Positions 12,336 to 23,569 of a stretch of 64,000 bases of DNA are shown piece after piece. Positions within the stretch are counted from its first letter, which is position 1. Each line of letters starts with the position of its first letter. The notes beneath the pieces are model-generated. The model saw only the letters and a list, made by a program, of their open reading frames with translations. It had not been told where the DNA came from and searched no databases. Location: assembly GCA_001600175.1 (NCBI GenBank), contig BCJC01000004.1:620001-684000 (forward strand). Direction: 5' to 3'. This DNA comes from Erythrobasidium yunnanense. Taxonomy: Eukaryota; Basidiomycota; Cystobasidiomycetes; Erythrobasidiales; Erythrobasidiaceae. The position numbers and the translations under genes were made by a program.

Positions 12336-13173
12336 CTAGCTGAACCAGCCAGACTTCTTTGCCTTAACCTCAGCCTGATCCTTCTTTGCCTCTGCTTCGT
12401 GGATGAACTGGTTCTTCTTTGCATCGGCGGCACCAAGCAGAGCTTTTGCATCTGCCTCAGCTTTTCCAAGCAAGCTCTTGCTCTCTTTTGCTGCCTCGTT
12501 GTATTGCACCTCAGCTCCTCGCTTGTACTCATTGAGCTTGGCTGTGCGAAAGAGGACGAAAGAAGACATATCAGACCTCTCTATCGCATTTGCAGAGTAT
12601 CAAACGTGGTTAACTTACCCTCTCCCTGCTTCTTCAGGCCCTCAGCTTTGCCCTTGAGCTCATCTGCCTTCTTCTCCGCCTCACTTCTCAGATCTTGGAA
12701 CTTCTCCTCGCCAGCTGCTTTCAGAGACTCAAGAGCATCGCCGGCCTTGTGTGCAGCATCTCTGGCTTTGACCTCAGCCTGGCCTGCCTTCTGCTTTGCG
12801 TCACCGGGTCGGGTGAAGAAGTAGACTCCAAGCCTGTAATGAAGATATTAGTAGGACAAGGTTCGCAAGAACGAAGGAAATGATGCCCACCCTGCGAGAA
12901 CTGCAGCGCCGCCGATCACCGCTGGATTTATGCCTCCGCCGTTCGAAACTGGAGGACTTGGTCCCGCTCTCGCTTCAGGCTTTGTTCGTGTGTCCTGGCC
13001 CTGTGTATGATGGTTAGACTACGTATAAGTGTAATACAATTCAGACTGCTCACCAATCCTGGTGAAGGCGCGCCAGTTGCGGTGTGATTGGGAGGGGTAG
13101 CATAAGTGCGGGCTGCTGCAAAGCGAGAAGCTGCAGCTCTGGTAATGACTCTGCTTGAGGTGGTAGTGAGCAT
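12336..13173 (-). CDS. Small mitochondrial-type protein: presequence, one membrane segment, Ala/Lys/Glu coiled coil
   Basis: Seen: four exons (13173-13054, 13000-12891, 12833-12619, 12541-12336) give about 216 residues. The N-terminus (MLTTTSSRVITRAAASRFAA) is rich in Arg, Ser and Ala with no acids, as in mitochondrial presequences. A hydrophobic segment (PAVIGGAAVLAGLGVYFF) follows at about residues 60-78. The rest is a heptad-like, Ala/Lys/Glu-rich helix ending KKSGWFS. Similar fungal proteins are often labelled calcofluor white hypersensitive protein, but no activity is known to me. Inference: an inner-membrane anchor with a soluble helical, LEA-like rod. It is divergent from the trehalase gene with 243 bp between starts. 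Confidence 0.75.
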
Positions 13174-13416
13174 TTTGATGGATTTGAAGCTTTAAAACTA
13201 GTCGAAGTGAAAGAAAGAAGCAAAAGCTGAAAGAAAGGTCGAATCTGCGACTGACAAAGTATGACGTCGCCCTGTTCCTGGCAACTCTTTCGGGCAACCA
13301 TAAAGCCGGGAGAATGCTACTGCCAAGCAAGACACGATCTGTCAACCAGAATCCATCTGTCCTCCTTGTCTCTGCTCCAAGCTGATTTCAAAGTATTCGA
13401 AAAGCTGACCTGACCA

Positions 13417-16372
13417 ATGAGACTGCTTCTCGCGGTAGCCGGGCTAGCTGCCTTTGCAGCTGCTGCACCTCGTCCTCAAGAACCCTCGAACAGCCTGGTA
13501 TCTGCGAGCGCATCCCAGTCCTCATCTGCTTCTGCCTCTACGTCCGCATCTCCTAGCTCGACTGCCGTCAGTACCGCTATTCCTAGCCCGTCTGCCGCAC
13601 CTGGAACCCCATTGACAAGCTATGAGCTACCTGAAGAGCAAGAATGGTGTGCCGGCCTGAACGGAAGCCAGATCTACTGTCCCGGAAGGTTGCTGCAGAC
13701 CGTACAGCTTGCCGGGCTGTTCGAAGACTCAAAGACTTTCGTGAGCACCTTTCTACTGTTATATAGCTCCATATATGTCTCATATACTGATGCTTCTGCA
13801 TGCAGGTCGACAAACCAACTACCGCCAGCGAAAGCGGAGTCGTTGCTGCCTTTAATCAGCTTCTAGCGAACAACGGGACAATCGAGGATTTAGTCACATT
13901 CGTAGAACAATACTTCGGAGGAGAAGGACTCGATGTCATCCCTGCTACTCTTGAAGATTTCGTAGAACAGCCCGAGTTCCTGCAGAACGTCGCCGATCCT
14001 GTCCTTCGAGGCTGGCTGCAGATCGTACATGGCTATTGTGAGTAACAGTCTGTCATATACTACTTTGTCTGCGTTGGACAGCTGAGTTCGACTGATCCGT
14101 TGCCAGGGCGGGATCTGGCTCGTACTTCTGAACGTAACGAAAGCTGCTCGGAGTGTGTATCCTCCCTGATTGAGCTGCCCAAGTGAGTAACACATATGTA
14201 TCATCGTGCTATACCTAACCCTTCCTTCCTCTTCTCTCCTCGCCATCTTATTGCTCTGCCTTTTCTTCCCTTCTTTGATCCTATGCAGCACCTTCATAGT
14301 CCCTGGTGGTCGATTCAGAGAGAACTACTACTGGGATACATATTTCGCATTACTTGGGATCCTGACGGGGGGATTGCAGACTACCGCAAACGAAACGATC
14401 CAAAACTACCTCTATCTGCTCGAGACCAATGGCTTCATACCTAACGGCGCCAGAATCTACTACAAGAACAGATCACAGCCCCCTCTGTTCATTCAGATGC
14501 TCGATCTTTACGTTACCTCTACGAACGACACATCTTTCCTGCCAAGAGCGCTTGAGCTGTCGGAGGTCGAGATGGCCTGGTGGGATACCAACAGGACCAT
14601 AGAGGTCACCTCTGGAAATAATAGCTATAGTATGCATGCATATAACGTCACAAACTCAGCTCCTAGGCCAGAGGTAGGCGAAATTGTTCAAATTTGTCTT
14701 ACGGGGGTTGAGCTTTATGACATTGTAGAGCTACCTCGAAGATTGGGAGACTGATAATGGCCCCGTAGGCGGTCCTTATCTCAACCTTAGCTCTTCCTTG
14801 TACCGGGATCTGGCAAGCGGCGCGGAGTCAGGTGAGCTCCCTTGAGCAAGGATGTCGCTTTCTACCTCTCATACCTGCACCATCAGGAATGGACTATTCT
14901 GTCGGAAGATGGGCAACCAATCCTACCGCAAACCTGACAGATAACCTGCCATCCCTGCGATCGCTCGACCTGGTCTCCATAGTGCCTGTGGATCTCAACA
15001 GTATCCTGTATCGGAATTATGTCCTCCTCTCTGAACTATATGAGAGGACTGGAAACACGTCAAGAAGCGATTACTGGTCAGATCGAGCGGAGACTCTACG
15101 GGGTGCCATACTGGTGCGCGTTCTATGGCCTCATCGACGGTATTGAGCTGACTAACTTTCGAACAGGACTTGTTCTGGGATTCCGAGGCGCTGCTATTCA
15201 AGGACTACAACATCACCTCCGGCGAACAGCACGATCTATGGTCAACTGCTGCGTAGGTCTTTGCTGTATTAAGGATTCGACATCATACTGAATTTGTATT
15301 ACAGCTACTATCCTTATTGGTCTGGCATAATTCCTTCTGAAGTATTATCGAACCAGACAACGGCACAAAAGGCGATGTCGGGCCTGGCATATATCACCGC
15401 TCAGTAAGTGATAGTAGCTGAATTGGTAACATGGAGTTGAGCATGTTGGCCGCCCAGCTATAATGGAACCATCCCCGTGACTCTGATCGAAACCGGTGCT
15501 CAATGGGTAAGTACCACGACGGCCTCGCTGTAGATTTTGCAAGACTAATACTTATGCCCAGGACTTCCCCAACGGATGGCCACCCCAAATCTGGATTGCA
15601 ATCAAAGCTTTGCAAGCCCTTCCTACCAATGTCAGCTCGAGCGGATTCGATGCATACAGTCAAGACATCGTAGACTTCGCTTATCTTCCTCCTGGACACT
15701 TCGGGGGATTGACCCAGGGAGACCTACCAGAACAGGTGGTTCTAGGAACTAACGCTAGCAACATCACAAGTGTCTCAGCCTTCAACGAGCTCGGTAACGT
15801 TGGCAATACCACCGGCTTGAGCTGGAGAGATGGGCTCGCGGAAGCTATTGCGAGCAGATATATGAGCGCAGCATTCTGTTCTTGGTATTCCACGGGAGGA
15901 GCTGTGCCAGGCCTCGTCAACCAGCTTCCGCAGTCGGATCTCGAGTTGACCAACTCTGTACGTCGTAGTTTCTAACTATAGGTTTATCGAGCTAAAGTCC
16001 TGCATCGCAGGCCGGGCAAAGCGGTCAGATGTTCGAGAAGTTCTCGACAATTGATCTTGATGCCGCAGGCTCCGGCGGAGAAGTGAGCACGATAAATGCA
16101 TCTCGGAACGCACTAAGCTGACACATTGCTGCGACAGTATACTGTTCAAGCTGGATTTGCCTGGACAGTGAGTCGTAATCTCTGCATGCTCGAGCAGGAA
16201 GCTAATGCCATCTCAGAACGGTGTCGCTATCTGGATCGGCCGAAACTTTGGCAACAGATTGCAGCAGCCTCAGTGCCCAGCCATAGAAGCCGAAGCGGCA
16301 AGCTCAGAAGGCGCACAGTCCATGCTGAGACAGCTGTCCTTGCGACCGAACCTCGCTGCCAAGCGCTCTTGA
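13417..16372 (+). CDS. Secreted GH37 trehalase
   Basis: Seen: 13 exons (13417-13740, 13806-14037, 14107-14183, 14289-14673, 14729-14831, 14887-15113, 15167-15252, 15305-15403, 15458-15506, 15562-15957, 16011-16082, 16138-16167, 16217-16372). A signal peptide (MRLLLAVAGLAAFAAAA) leads into a Ser/Thr/Pro-rich linker. The two GH37 signatures are intact: PGGRFRENYYWDTYF and QWDFPNGWPP. ESGMDYS, split by an intron, supplies the catalytic acid Asp, and GGEYTVQAGFAWTNGV the basic Glu near the C-terminus. Many N-x-S/T sites fit a glycoprotein. Known: GH37 enzymes hydrolyse trehalose to two glucose molecules; secreted forms allow growth on external trehalose. Cytosolic fungal neutral trehalases carry a calcium-binding N-terminal extension, which is absent here. 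About 740 residues. Confidence 0.93.
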
Positions 16373-16612
16373 TCAGATTGCGTGAGGAGATTATCACAAG
16401 GAGAAGCTTATTGTTCATAGTCTAATCCCGAAATAGTTTGTCAGTAAGAGTTTATAGCGAGTTCAAAATGTCAATAGTTTCAATGTAGCTGACGTCGAAA
16501 GAGATTCAAACGTGTTTGGTTTGGTATTAAGCGAGGAACCTAGGGACTACATCGGACTGAGCCGGTAACATGCACTGCTAAAACTTTGCGTTTCGGAGAA
16601 AGCACGAAAACC

Positions 16613-19600
16613 CTACGATAGAGAAGCCTTATTCAAGCTAGTGAAGAATTGGAGGAAATCGATTGATGATGCGTTGACTGAGTAGGTATAGAGGAATCGC
16701 GAGGCCACGTAGCTCGAGAAGATGGATCTCGAGTAGCTTTCCGGCAGTCGCTGAATGAGGTTATCGAGCCCAACCTTATCGACAAGCGCCTTGGGCATTC
16801 CTAGAGTCAGTACTCTGCGACGTGCTTGCTCGTCGTAGTTCCATAAGTTGGAGGATTCCCTGATATCTGATGTCAGCGAGGTCTGCAGTACTAAGAGAAG
16901 GCGATGCTTACAGCTCGCTTTGCAGGTTCATAAGCTGCCTTCCAATATCGTCGGAGATCAAAGTTAGAGGTCGCTTAGATTTCTGCCACTCCTGCCACAT
17001 GGCCTTGAATTCTAGAGCAGCATTGTTCGAAATGACTCTTTGGATGCCTTGCACGTAGTCGATGTAGAAGTCGCTGAAGCCTTCTTCATGCTGAGACGTC
17101 ATGAGATCGATGAACTCCTCGTCTTGGAGACCTAGACCAGCCAGGACCTCCAGGGATGACGAAGTGACACCACCCTTATTCGCGCTACTGTCCTTGAAAA
17201 GAATGACACCGTGCTTCTCGAGGCTGAGACGGGCTTGTTGCGTGATAAACAGATTTGCACCCTCAACTATGTACTTAAAGTTGCACTTGCCCTCTTCGTC
17301 GTACAGACGGTCAACGTTTGAGATGTTGATGGCTTCCGGACGACCACCACAAGGTACGAAGAGGTCGCTCTTGTAGCGGAAGTGGGCGTTGTTGCGGAAG
17401 TCTGCACCGTCGGCGATAACTTCTCCGTCTGTCGTGGATTACAGTCAGTAACTTGTCAACATTGTGAGCATTCCGTACTGACTTGGTAGCTTGAAATCCT
17501 GATCTTCGACCAGGACTCGGTAACCGTCTTTAGAGAGCTTCGAAGCATCGAAGTTTGAAATCATCTTTCGCTCTTTCGCCAAGCGGGTAATCTCTTCTCG
17601 GTCAAGACCAATAGGATCGTGCAGTACACCGCTGCCATCGATGATGCTGTATATTGATGTAAGCACGATGTCGCAAAACACATAATGGTAAGGTAAAACT
17701 TGATGGCTACTCACGTTGTTGTCTTGTCCTTGCTGAGCAGAATCTCATTGGAGCCCAGATCACCATCGGGTCCTCCAGTCTGGACTTTAGTGATGTTCTT
17801 TTCGTCCAGTCCAAGCTCGCGGTAGATACCGATAATGTACTGTCTGACAGACAAACTTGTCATGCCGAACTGTAGTGTCAATAAAGTCAGCAAAGTTACT
17901 AGCAAGCTATGTCATCATGACTAACCAGATCGTGCGGCACTCCTCCGAGGGTAGCTTGGGTCTTTCCGGTGGTGAAGGACTTCCAGCCAGGTAGACCGCG
18001 CTCACGAGCGTGAAGTGCAGCCCAGTCCATCCTGTTGAGATACAGCATGAGCTATACAAGCCTCCGAAGGGGGACAAGCAGACCTACATGTCGGCAGTGC
18101 CCTCATCTGGCCCGAAGAACAGGATCTCCTCTTGCTTGTAGAGGTCGACAATCTGTTCCTTGATACCTGGTGATGCGCCCGGAATGAGGAGATCCAGAAT
18201 GGCGTCTACGTATGACTCGAAGCAGACTCTTGGCTCGGCATTCAGATCCGGCAGGATGGTACCCTTCGAACCGCCTTCTGGGATATCTTTATTCTTGAGC
18301 GCTTGTGTACTAGCCAGAGCATAGTTCTCATCGAAGAGGTTTCGGACGTTGATCGAGTATCCCTCCCTGTTTCGCGACCGAATGATACGGATACCACCTC
18401 TGGCAATATCTTTGAAGCGGACATGGAAACCTCTGAATTGGGAGCCGACGACAAAGAAGATGCCAAAAGGCTTGTTCGGGTACTCGATGTCGGGGAGGAA
18501 AGTAGGGTCAAGTCGGAAGGAGAGTGCGACCTTTGTTGGCTGGTAGAAGCTACGAAGGTGCGTCAGCGCCATATTTCGCCAGCTGGAAAAGATGACACAG
18601 CTTACTTGGTCTTCAAGACTGCCTTATTAAAAGTTAAGAAACTCTGCAAGACTTGCAGATCGTGCGAGTTGGCCGCGATTCTCTTTAGTTTCGCCAACAG
18701 CTCGTCCTCGCTAAGAACCTGATCGGTGTGCAGTCGCTGATAGGAGAGTGTAGGCATGAGCTGAGCGCCCTGAGCCTGGATGTAGTGCGTCATGGCGAAC
18801 TGAATGTAAAGGAGGCGGATCATCTCAGGGTAGCTGAGCAAGGCGACTGTCAGTTTGATTCGTTGCTGGAGGCTTCTGTTACTCACTTCTGAATGACCTC
18901 GAGTATACTCTGACGAGTGAAGGTTTCGGAACGCAGTTTCACTCTGATGTCGTTCAGAATCTGAGCGTGACTGGGGTTGTTCTCATCAACGAGCTTCTTC
19001 AAAGCCATATAAGGTGTTCCCAGTCGATTCAGGAAGTGTTGTCTAGTAATACATTCGGTCAATAGAGGAAGTGGTCAACGAACTAAGGTGCTCACGCAAA
19101 GATCCAGCCAACATTGGCGTATGCAGCTTCTTGTACTGCGTGTCCACTTGTAGGCGTGTAGAAGCTACGCGCAAAATTGCATCAGTACAAGGCTTTAGAT
19201 CGACTGCCAAGTACCTACGGGTTTTCCGGCAGACAGAACAGCAGAGATGCTTCTCGCATAATCTGGTAGACGGATGCATCGATGGGAGGTCCACTGAGAC
19301 AGGTAATCTTAGACACCATGTCATGATATAGTGCGCAAGAAAGCCTACCGGAGTGGATTGAGGTAAAGAGACATGATAGTATAGCCGTTGGAGAATTGCT
19401 CGACATACTTTCGGGCGGAGTACAGGCCCTGTATGCAGAAGTGTCAGGATATGGCGGGATGTAACGAAGTCGGAATCGGTGCTCACGTAGAAATGGTAAA
19501 GGTTCGACATAGCCGAGAAGTATGACTTGACGGTTCCTTGCTTGTAGCCAATAACGACACGTCTTTCCCGGGTGCCTTGGACTTCGTAGCATTCTACGAT

Positions 19601-20844
19601 CGGACCAGTTCTTTGAAGGGCGTTGTTCATGACTTGCTGGTAGATCTCGAGCGTGTTGGGCGACACCTGCGGCACAGGTGAATGTTAGCCTTGGCAATCC
19701 ATATAAATCTCAATAATGTGCAACGTACCTTGTCGAGGAAAGCTTTCGCGCTCATCTTGCGAATATCGGTCTCTTTCGGATCTGGGTTAGGGTTCTCGAA
19801 CTCGCACTCGGCGACGAAGTAGCATCGCAGCTCTGTATCGGGAAATGCAATGTGAGCGGACAAGTACATTGCGATGCCTTGGGTCGGGATGGAAGCTTAC
19901 GATGAGCAAGGCCATTTTGCGGACTGCCGGAGGAGCGGTAGGTCTCTACACGATATGCCTTCTTGGGGTTCGAGCCGTCGAGGTATCTCTCGTCGATTCT
20001 GTCAGTGTAAAATGTTAGCACACGCTCGCTATCGATACTCTAGGCAGGAATGACATGTACTTACCGCTTTTCAACTTGCGGTCCAGCAGGATCTGTAACA
20101 CCCGGAGTACTTGTGTTGATGTATAGCTGTGAAATATGGCAGCCAGATCAGTATTGGGTCGCCGCTAGAGCGCTCCGGCTGTACTTACAGCGCTCTTCTC
20201 GCCCTCCTTCTCCAGGTTGATCAGGAGCTTGTGATCATCTCTAGCGTAGGCCATTACTTTGCTACCGTAGAGCGAGATGATATGCGAGACAATCTCCTCG
20301 ACCGAGGTAGATTGGAAGTACGTGTCATCAATGCCTAGCGAGTGGAAGAACCTGAATAACACAGTCAGTACATGCACTCAACATGCGAAAGAAGAAGTCG
20401 CGTACCATTCCACTTCGCCAGGTACCAGGTTTGCCGGGATGAAGCCGGACTCCTTGAGCTTGTCTGAGACTCTGCTTGCTTGCGCTTTCTTGCCGCTGAA
20501 GGTGATATCCTAAACACGCGTTGCGACGCTCGTCAGCTCAAAAACCTAAAAGCCCGCTGCTTCGACCGGCGGAGTTTGAGCACAGCCTACATGGTAACCC
20601 AAGTCGTTCGCCAGGACTGTTCTAGGAGTAGACGGTGTACCAGGAACACTGTCATAGTTGTGCGAACATTCCATCAAGTCAGCTTCTGCAGGCCCCGCCC
20701 AGAGCGCAACACCGGCTCAAACACTCACCTTAAATGATGATGCGCGCCGTTCCCAACAGGTCCAGGAGAACCAGCTGTAGGATGGCCATTGACAGTAGCC
20801 TGGAAGTTGGTTTGTGCGACTCTTTCGAGCGAGGGCGACGACAT
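16613..20844 (-). CDS. GDH2: NAD-specific glutamate dehydrogenase (large, GDH2 type)
   Basis: Seen: a multi-exon gene whose N-terminal part reads SGFIPANLVPGEVEWFFHSL then GIDDTYF, close to yeast Gdh2. The middle holds KPFGIFFVVGSQFRGFHVRF followed by KDIARGGIRI, and EGGSKGTILPDLN, the glutamate-binding and catalytic lysine region. GSNEILLSKDKTTT and DGSGVLHDPIGLDREEI belong to the NAD-binding half. The last exon ends LQFFTSLNKASLS-stop. Length is about 1,050 residues, as in fungal Gdh2. Known: it deaminates glutamate to 2-oxoglutarate with NAD, the catabolic direction, in mitochondria or cytosol. The start is placed at 20844 (MSSPSLERVAQTNF); an in-frame ATG at 20967 adds a 41-residue Ser/Thr-rich leader that could be a presequence, so the start is uncertain. 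It converges with trehalase, 240 bp apart. Confidence 0.92.
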
Positions 20845-21581
20845 CTTGCACGACGGGGTCCGGTAACTTGAAGAAAAGGGTTCGCTGTAGAGGGTCTTAT
20901 GAAGGGTAGAAGTAGCAGAGGAGTGTATCAGTATGGAAGTATGGGATTGAAGTAAGGCAACAAACATGAGAACTTCGAGGGTCTTGTCTGTATATAGCCG
21001 GAGTCTAGATCGCAGGGCAAAGTCAGGGTTTGTATCTGTCGCTTAAGCCAACTCTGGTAGAAGCAGAGGCAAGAGGCAATCTACACACGCAAAGCAATAA
21101 CAAGACACCTGCTGGCAGAGTTTTCGTGTCCGCGTGACCTGGTGTGCCTGGTCGGACTCTTTGCCGAGTTCCGCTGGTCTGGCTGACTGCACAACGCGTT
21201 GCACGATGTTCTGTAGGGTTCTCTGATCTTCGCGATATGGCGCGACCTTCGTACACGTTCGTCGTCTTCCAAGCTCGCTTATTCGATGGTTGCAACACCC
21301 CAGTTTGGTCGTCGATGCATCGCGAAGAGTGATTGTGGTAGCCGAGCTACCTCGTCGCGTTCTGATTTGTCTTTCCAAAAAGACAAGACGCCATAGAGGC
21401 GCTTCTGCACCTCGGAGTCGTAGAAGCTCCAGCACGGCGAATCTTAGTGCGCAACTCCTCTGCCCAGTCAAGATTACAGTAGGATCCGTCCACATGGGAG
21501 CATTGAATGGCACTGCGGTCCTGTGTCGCCCGGTATGCTCGCAGGTTGGTATCCCGCCTGTTGGCATTGCGCTGATAATCT
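20845..21581. other. Intergenic between Nif3-like gene and GDH2
   Basis: 737 bases upstream of GDH2 and downstream of the Nif3-like stop. On the minus strand several frames stay open for 80-240 codons, but none gives a recognisable domain, a clear start or agreement in phase, and they overlap each other. A short run, DSEVQKRLYGVLSFWKDKSE (minus, about 21417-21358), looks protein-like, so a small unrecognised gene cannot be excluded. Most of this stretch is probably GDH2 promoter and 5' leader. Confidence 0.4.
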
Positions 21582-22518
21582 CTAGCCTTCCGTAGCACCA
21601 GTTTTCGGTGGATCCTTCTTCACTATCTCCTTCCCTGCAGGCTTCTTGGCATTGAGTGTCCTGATGACCGGCTCTTCGGGCTCGTCGACTCGTACAACCT
21701 CTAGGCTCGGGAAGGTCTGGTCGAGAAGTTGCTGGAAGTGTTTCAAGCCCCAAAGCTCGCATCGTCGGTGTCCCACTGCCACCACGCTGAATCCAATGCG
21801 CTTCGCTTCTTCCAAGCCGATCTCCCGCACTGCCCCTGTCAGGCAGACCACCTCTGAAGGCGGGATTTGTAATGCTGCAGCCGCTGCTGATACCCTTTCC
21901 AGTACCTCTGGCGTGAAGGCGTTCAAGCTTGCCAACGCGCTGACTGTACCGGTCGAATTGCTTGGGTCCTGGTGTATCAGATCGAAGCCTTCGAAGGCTT
22001 CAGCGAGGCAGAGCGTATACTGTGCTAAGGGTTGTGGATGATGTAGCTTTCCGACTAGCCCTATACGCCTCTCCGGATTGTCTTTGTAGCCTTTAATGCA
22101 GTAACGATCTTCTGGGTTTGCGGAAACAGCATGTTCTGCTGCGAAAGCTTCGTTGAATCCCGTTGTATATAGCTCATCGTACCGAACATGAGATGCCAAG
22201 ACTAGCGTACCGTGCTATCATAATAGTACTGTGAATCAGCGCGATTCGTCAGCTCGCGTTTTCTGTACATACCGGAACGCGCTTGCGATCTAATCTGAAT
22301 GGTCTGTGTAGGAAGAGGACAGACTTGTTGGGGAGGTTGGCATGTAAAGCTTGGTAGACCCCTTCTGTCGGAGTTAGAGACAGGATGCACTTGTTGACGT
22401 AGAAGGAGGATCGAGTAGGATCGAAAGGTCTATGAGGAGGGAAAGGACTGTGATAGGGGAGTTCTTCTGCAGGCAGTAATCTCTGGAAGAAGTGGAAAAG
22501 GTCTGAATGACGGGCCAT
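21582..22518 (-). CDS. Nif3/DUF34-like metal-binding protein
   Basis: Seen: two exons (22518-22273 and 22214-21582) joined in phase. KSVLFLHRPFRLDRKRVP matches the position of the Nif3 His-x-P metal motif, and VVAVGHRRCELWGLKHFQQ carries the C-terminal G-H-x3-E motif, the two metal-ligand clusters of the family. Known: Nif3/DUF34 proteins form rings with a dinuclear metal site and are almost universal; bacterial members are called GTP cyclohydrolase 1 type 2-like, but the cellular role is unsettled. The tail (DPPKTGATEG) is low in complexity. Start: the in-frame ATG at 22668 would leave only six bases to the ATG101 start on the other strand, so I prefer 22518 (MARHSDLFHF), though the longer form stays possible. 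Family call from motifs only. Confidence 0.7.
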
Positions 22519-22674
22519 GTCGTAATTTAGAGGAGATCTTCGTAGTGGTCTGAAACAAGCATGTACTTCGCGTACGACAATAGCTGAGGTATAGCTTCTG
22601 CACTGTATCCTGTCGAGTAAAGACACAATCTCGGAGCTCTCTCTTTCGTATCGCCCTCCGTACAACATGTCGAA

Positions 22675-23289
22675 ATGGACGCGCCGGCTGAATCTTTCAC
22701 AGCTTCAATAGTAAATCAGTACACCAAGAGAGAAATGTCCGTACTAATCATAAGCTTCAGACATGCGAACGAAGTCAGCTCAAGGCGGTCGCCGGAGCCA
22801 TCATGTCAACAGTCCTGTTCCTTCGCGCACTCGGAACCGTATCGCCTGCAAGCCAGCAGATATGCGGTGTCACCTTCCCTACACTGTCCCCGAATCCTGA
22901 GCTTGACGCGGTCGTCGAAGCTCGAGTCGACGAGCTGTACTCCACAGCGAAGCCCGGCACAAAGGGCGTCCTAATCATCGAGTTCTGCGAAGAAAAGACG
23001 CGAAGGACGTGGTATGGCAAGACAGTAGAGTGAGTTGACAGCTCTTACCTATCGACTCCGCTGACCTTCATTCAATAGGGACCTACCATGGGAAGAGTAC
23101 CGTCTGACTATCGAAGTGGTCTCGGGACAGTCTGAACGCGAACGCGCAAAGACAGAAGCTATCACGAAGACGCAGCTATCACGCTTCCTGATGTCCCTTC
23201 TCGTCTTCGCCGAGACCACGAAGTCGCACGTACCTCCCATCACCAGCAACGCAGTTCTTCCGTTTCCATGGCGTATCACTATATCGTAA
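22675..23289 (+). CDS. ATG101: Autophagy protein ATG101 (HORMA domain)
   Basis: Seen: three exons (22675-22710, 22761-23029, 23079-23289). The first join gives FTASITCERSQLKAVAGAIM, then STVLFLRALGTVSP, the usual ATG101 N-terminus (F-x-L-x-V-x-R-x-x-V-x-x-V-L-x-x-I-L-F-x-R-x-x-G-x-V). LPWEEYRLTIEVV matches the PWE-W/Y motif after the central strand, and the end PPITSNAVLPFPWRITIS matches the family tail. About 172 residues, slightly short of animal ATG101. Known: ATG101 pairs with the HORMA protein ATG13 in the autophagy initiation complex and is present in most eukaryotes except budding yeast, where Atg29/Atg31 act instead. It is divergent from the Nif3-like gene. Confidence 0.88.
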
Positions 23290-23569
23290 TGCTGCCTCAT
23301 GCGGGATCCAAGCCTCCCAGGCGCGATGTCGCAGGCCTGTAAGCGCCATGTATTCCAGTATCTTCAGTAGTCCTGTATTTTCCGTATCAGGCGGAGTCAC
23401 CGATGGGTGTATGTAGCCTAGTCAAGGGCTTGTCAGTATATCGTTGTGATATTAGAGAATGATTGCACGCGTCTCCCGCTATGATGATATGGTATGGGAT
23501 ATACAGGATGGAATGATATTAAAATCGACCGAAAGGCTCTAACGACGCTATGCTGTAATTACGACACTA
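23290..23569. other. Convergent intergenic, ATG101 / CPL1-like gene
   Basis: 280 bases between converging stop codons; no gene seen. It should contain both polyadenylation regions. Confidence 0.6.

Noticed and set aside
21043-21762. A 239-codon minus-strand frame overlapping the Nif3-like C-terminus
   Set aside because: It shares its first part with the well-supported Nif3-like exon in another frame and has an Arg/Thr-rich composition typical of a shadow frame.
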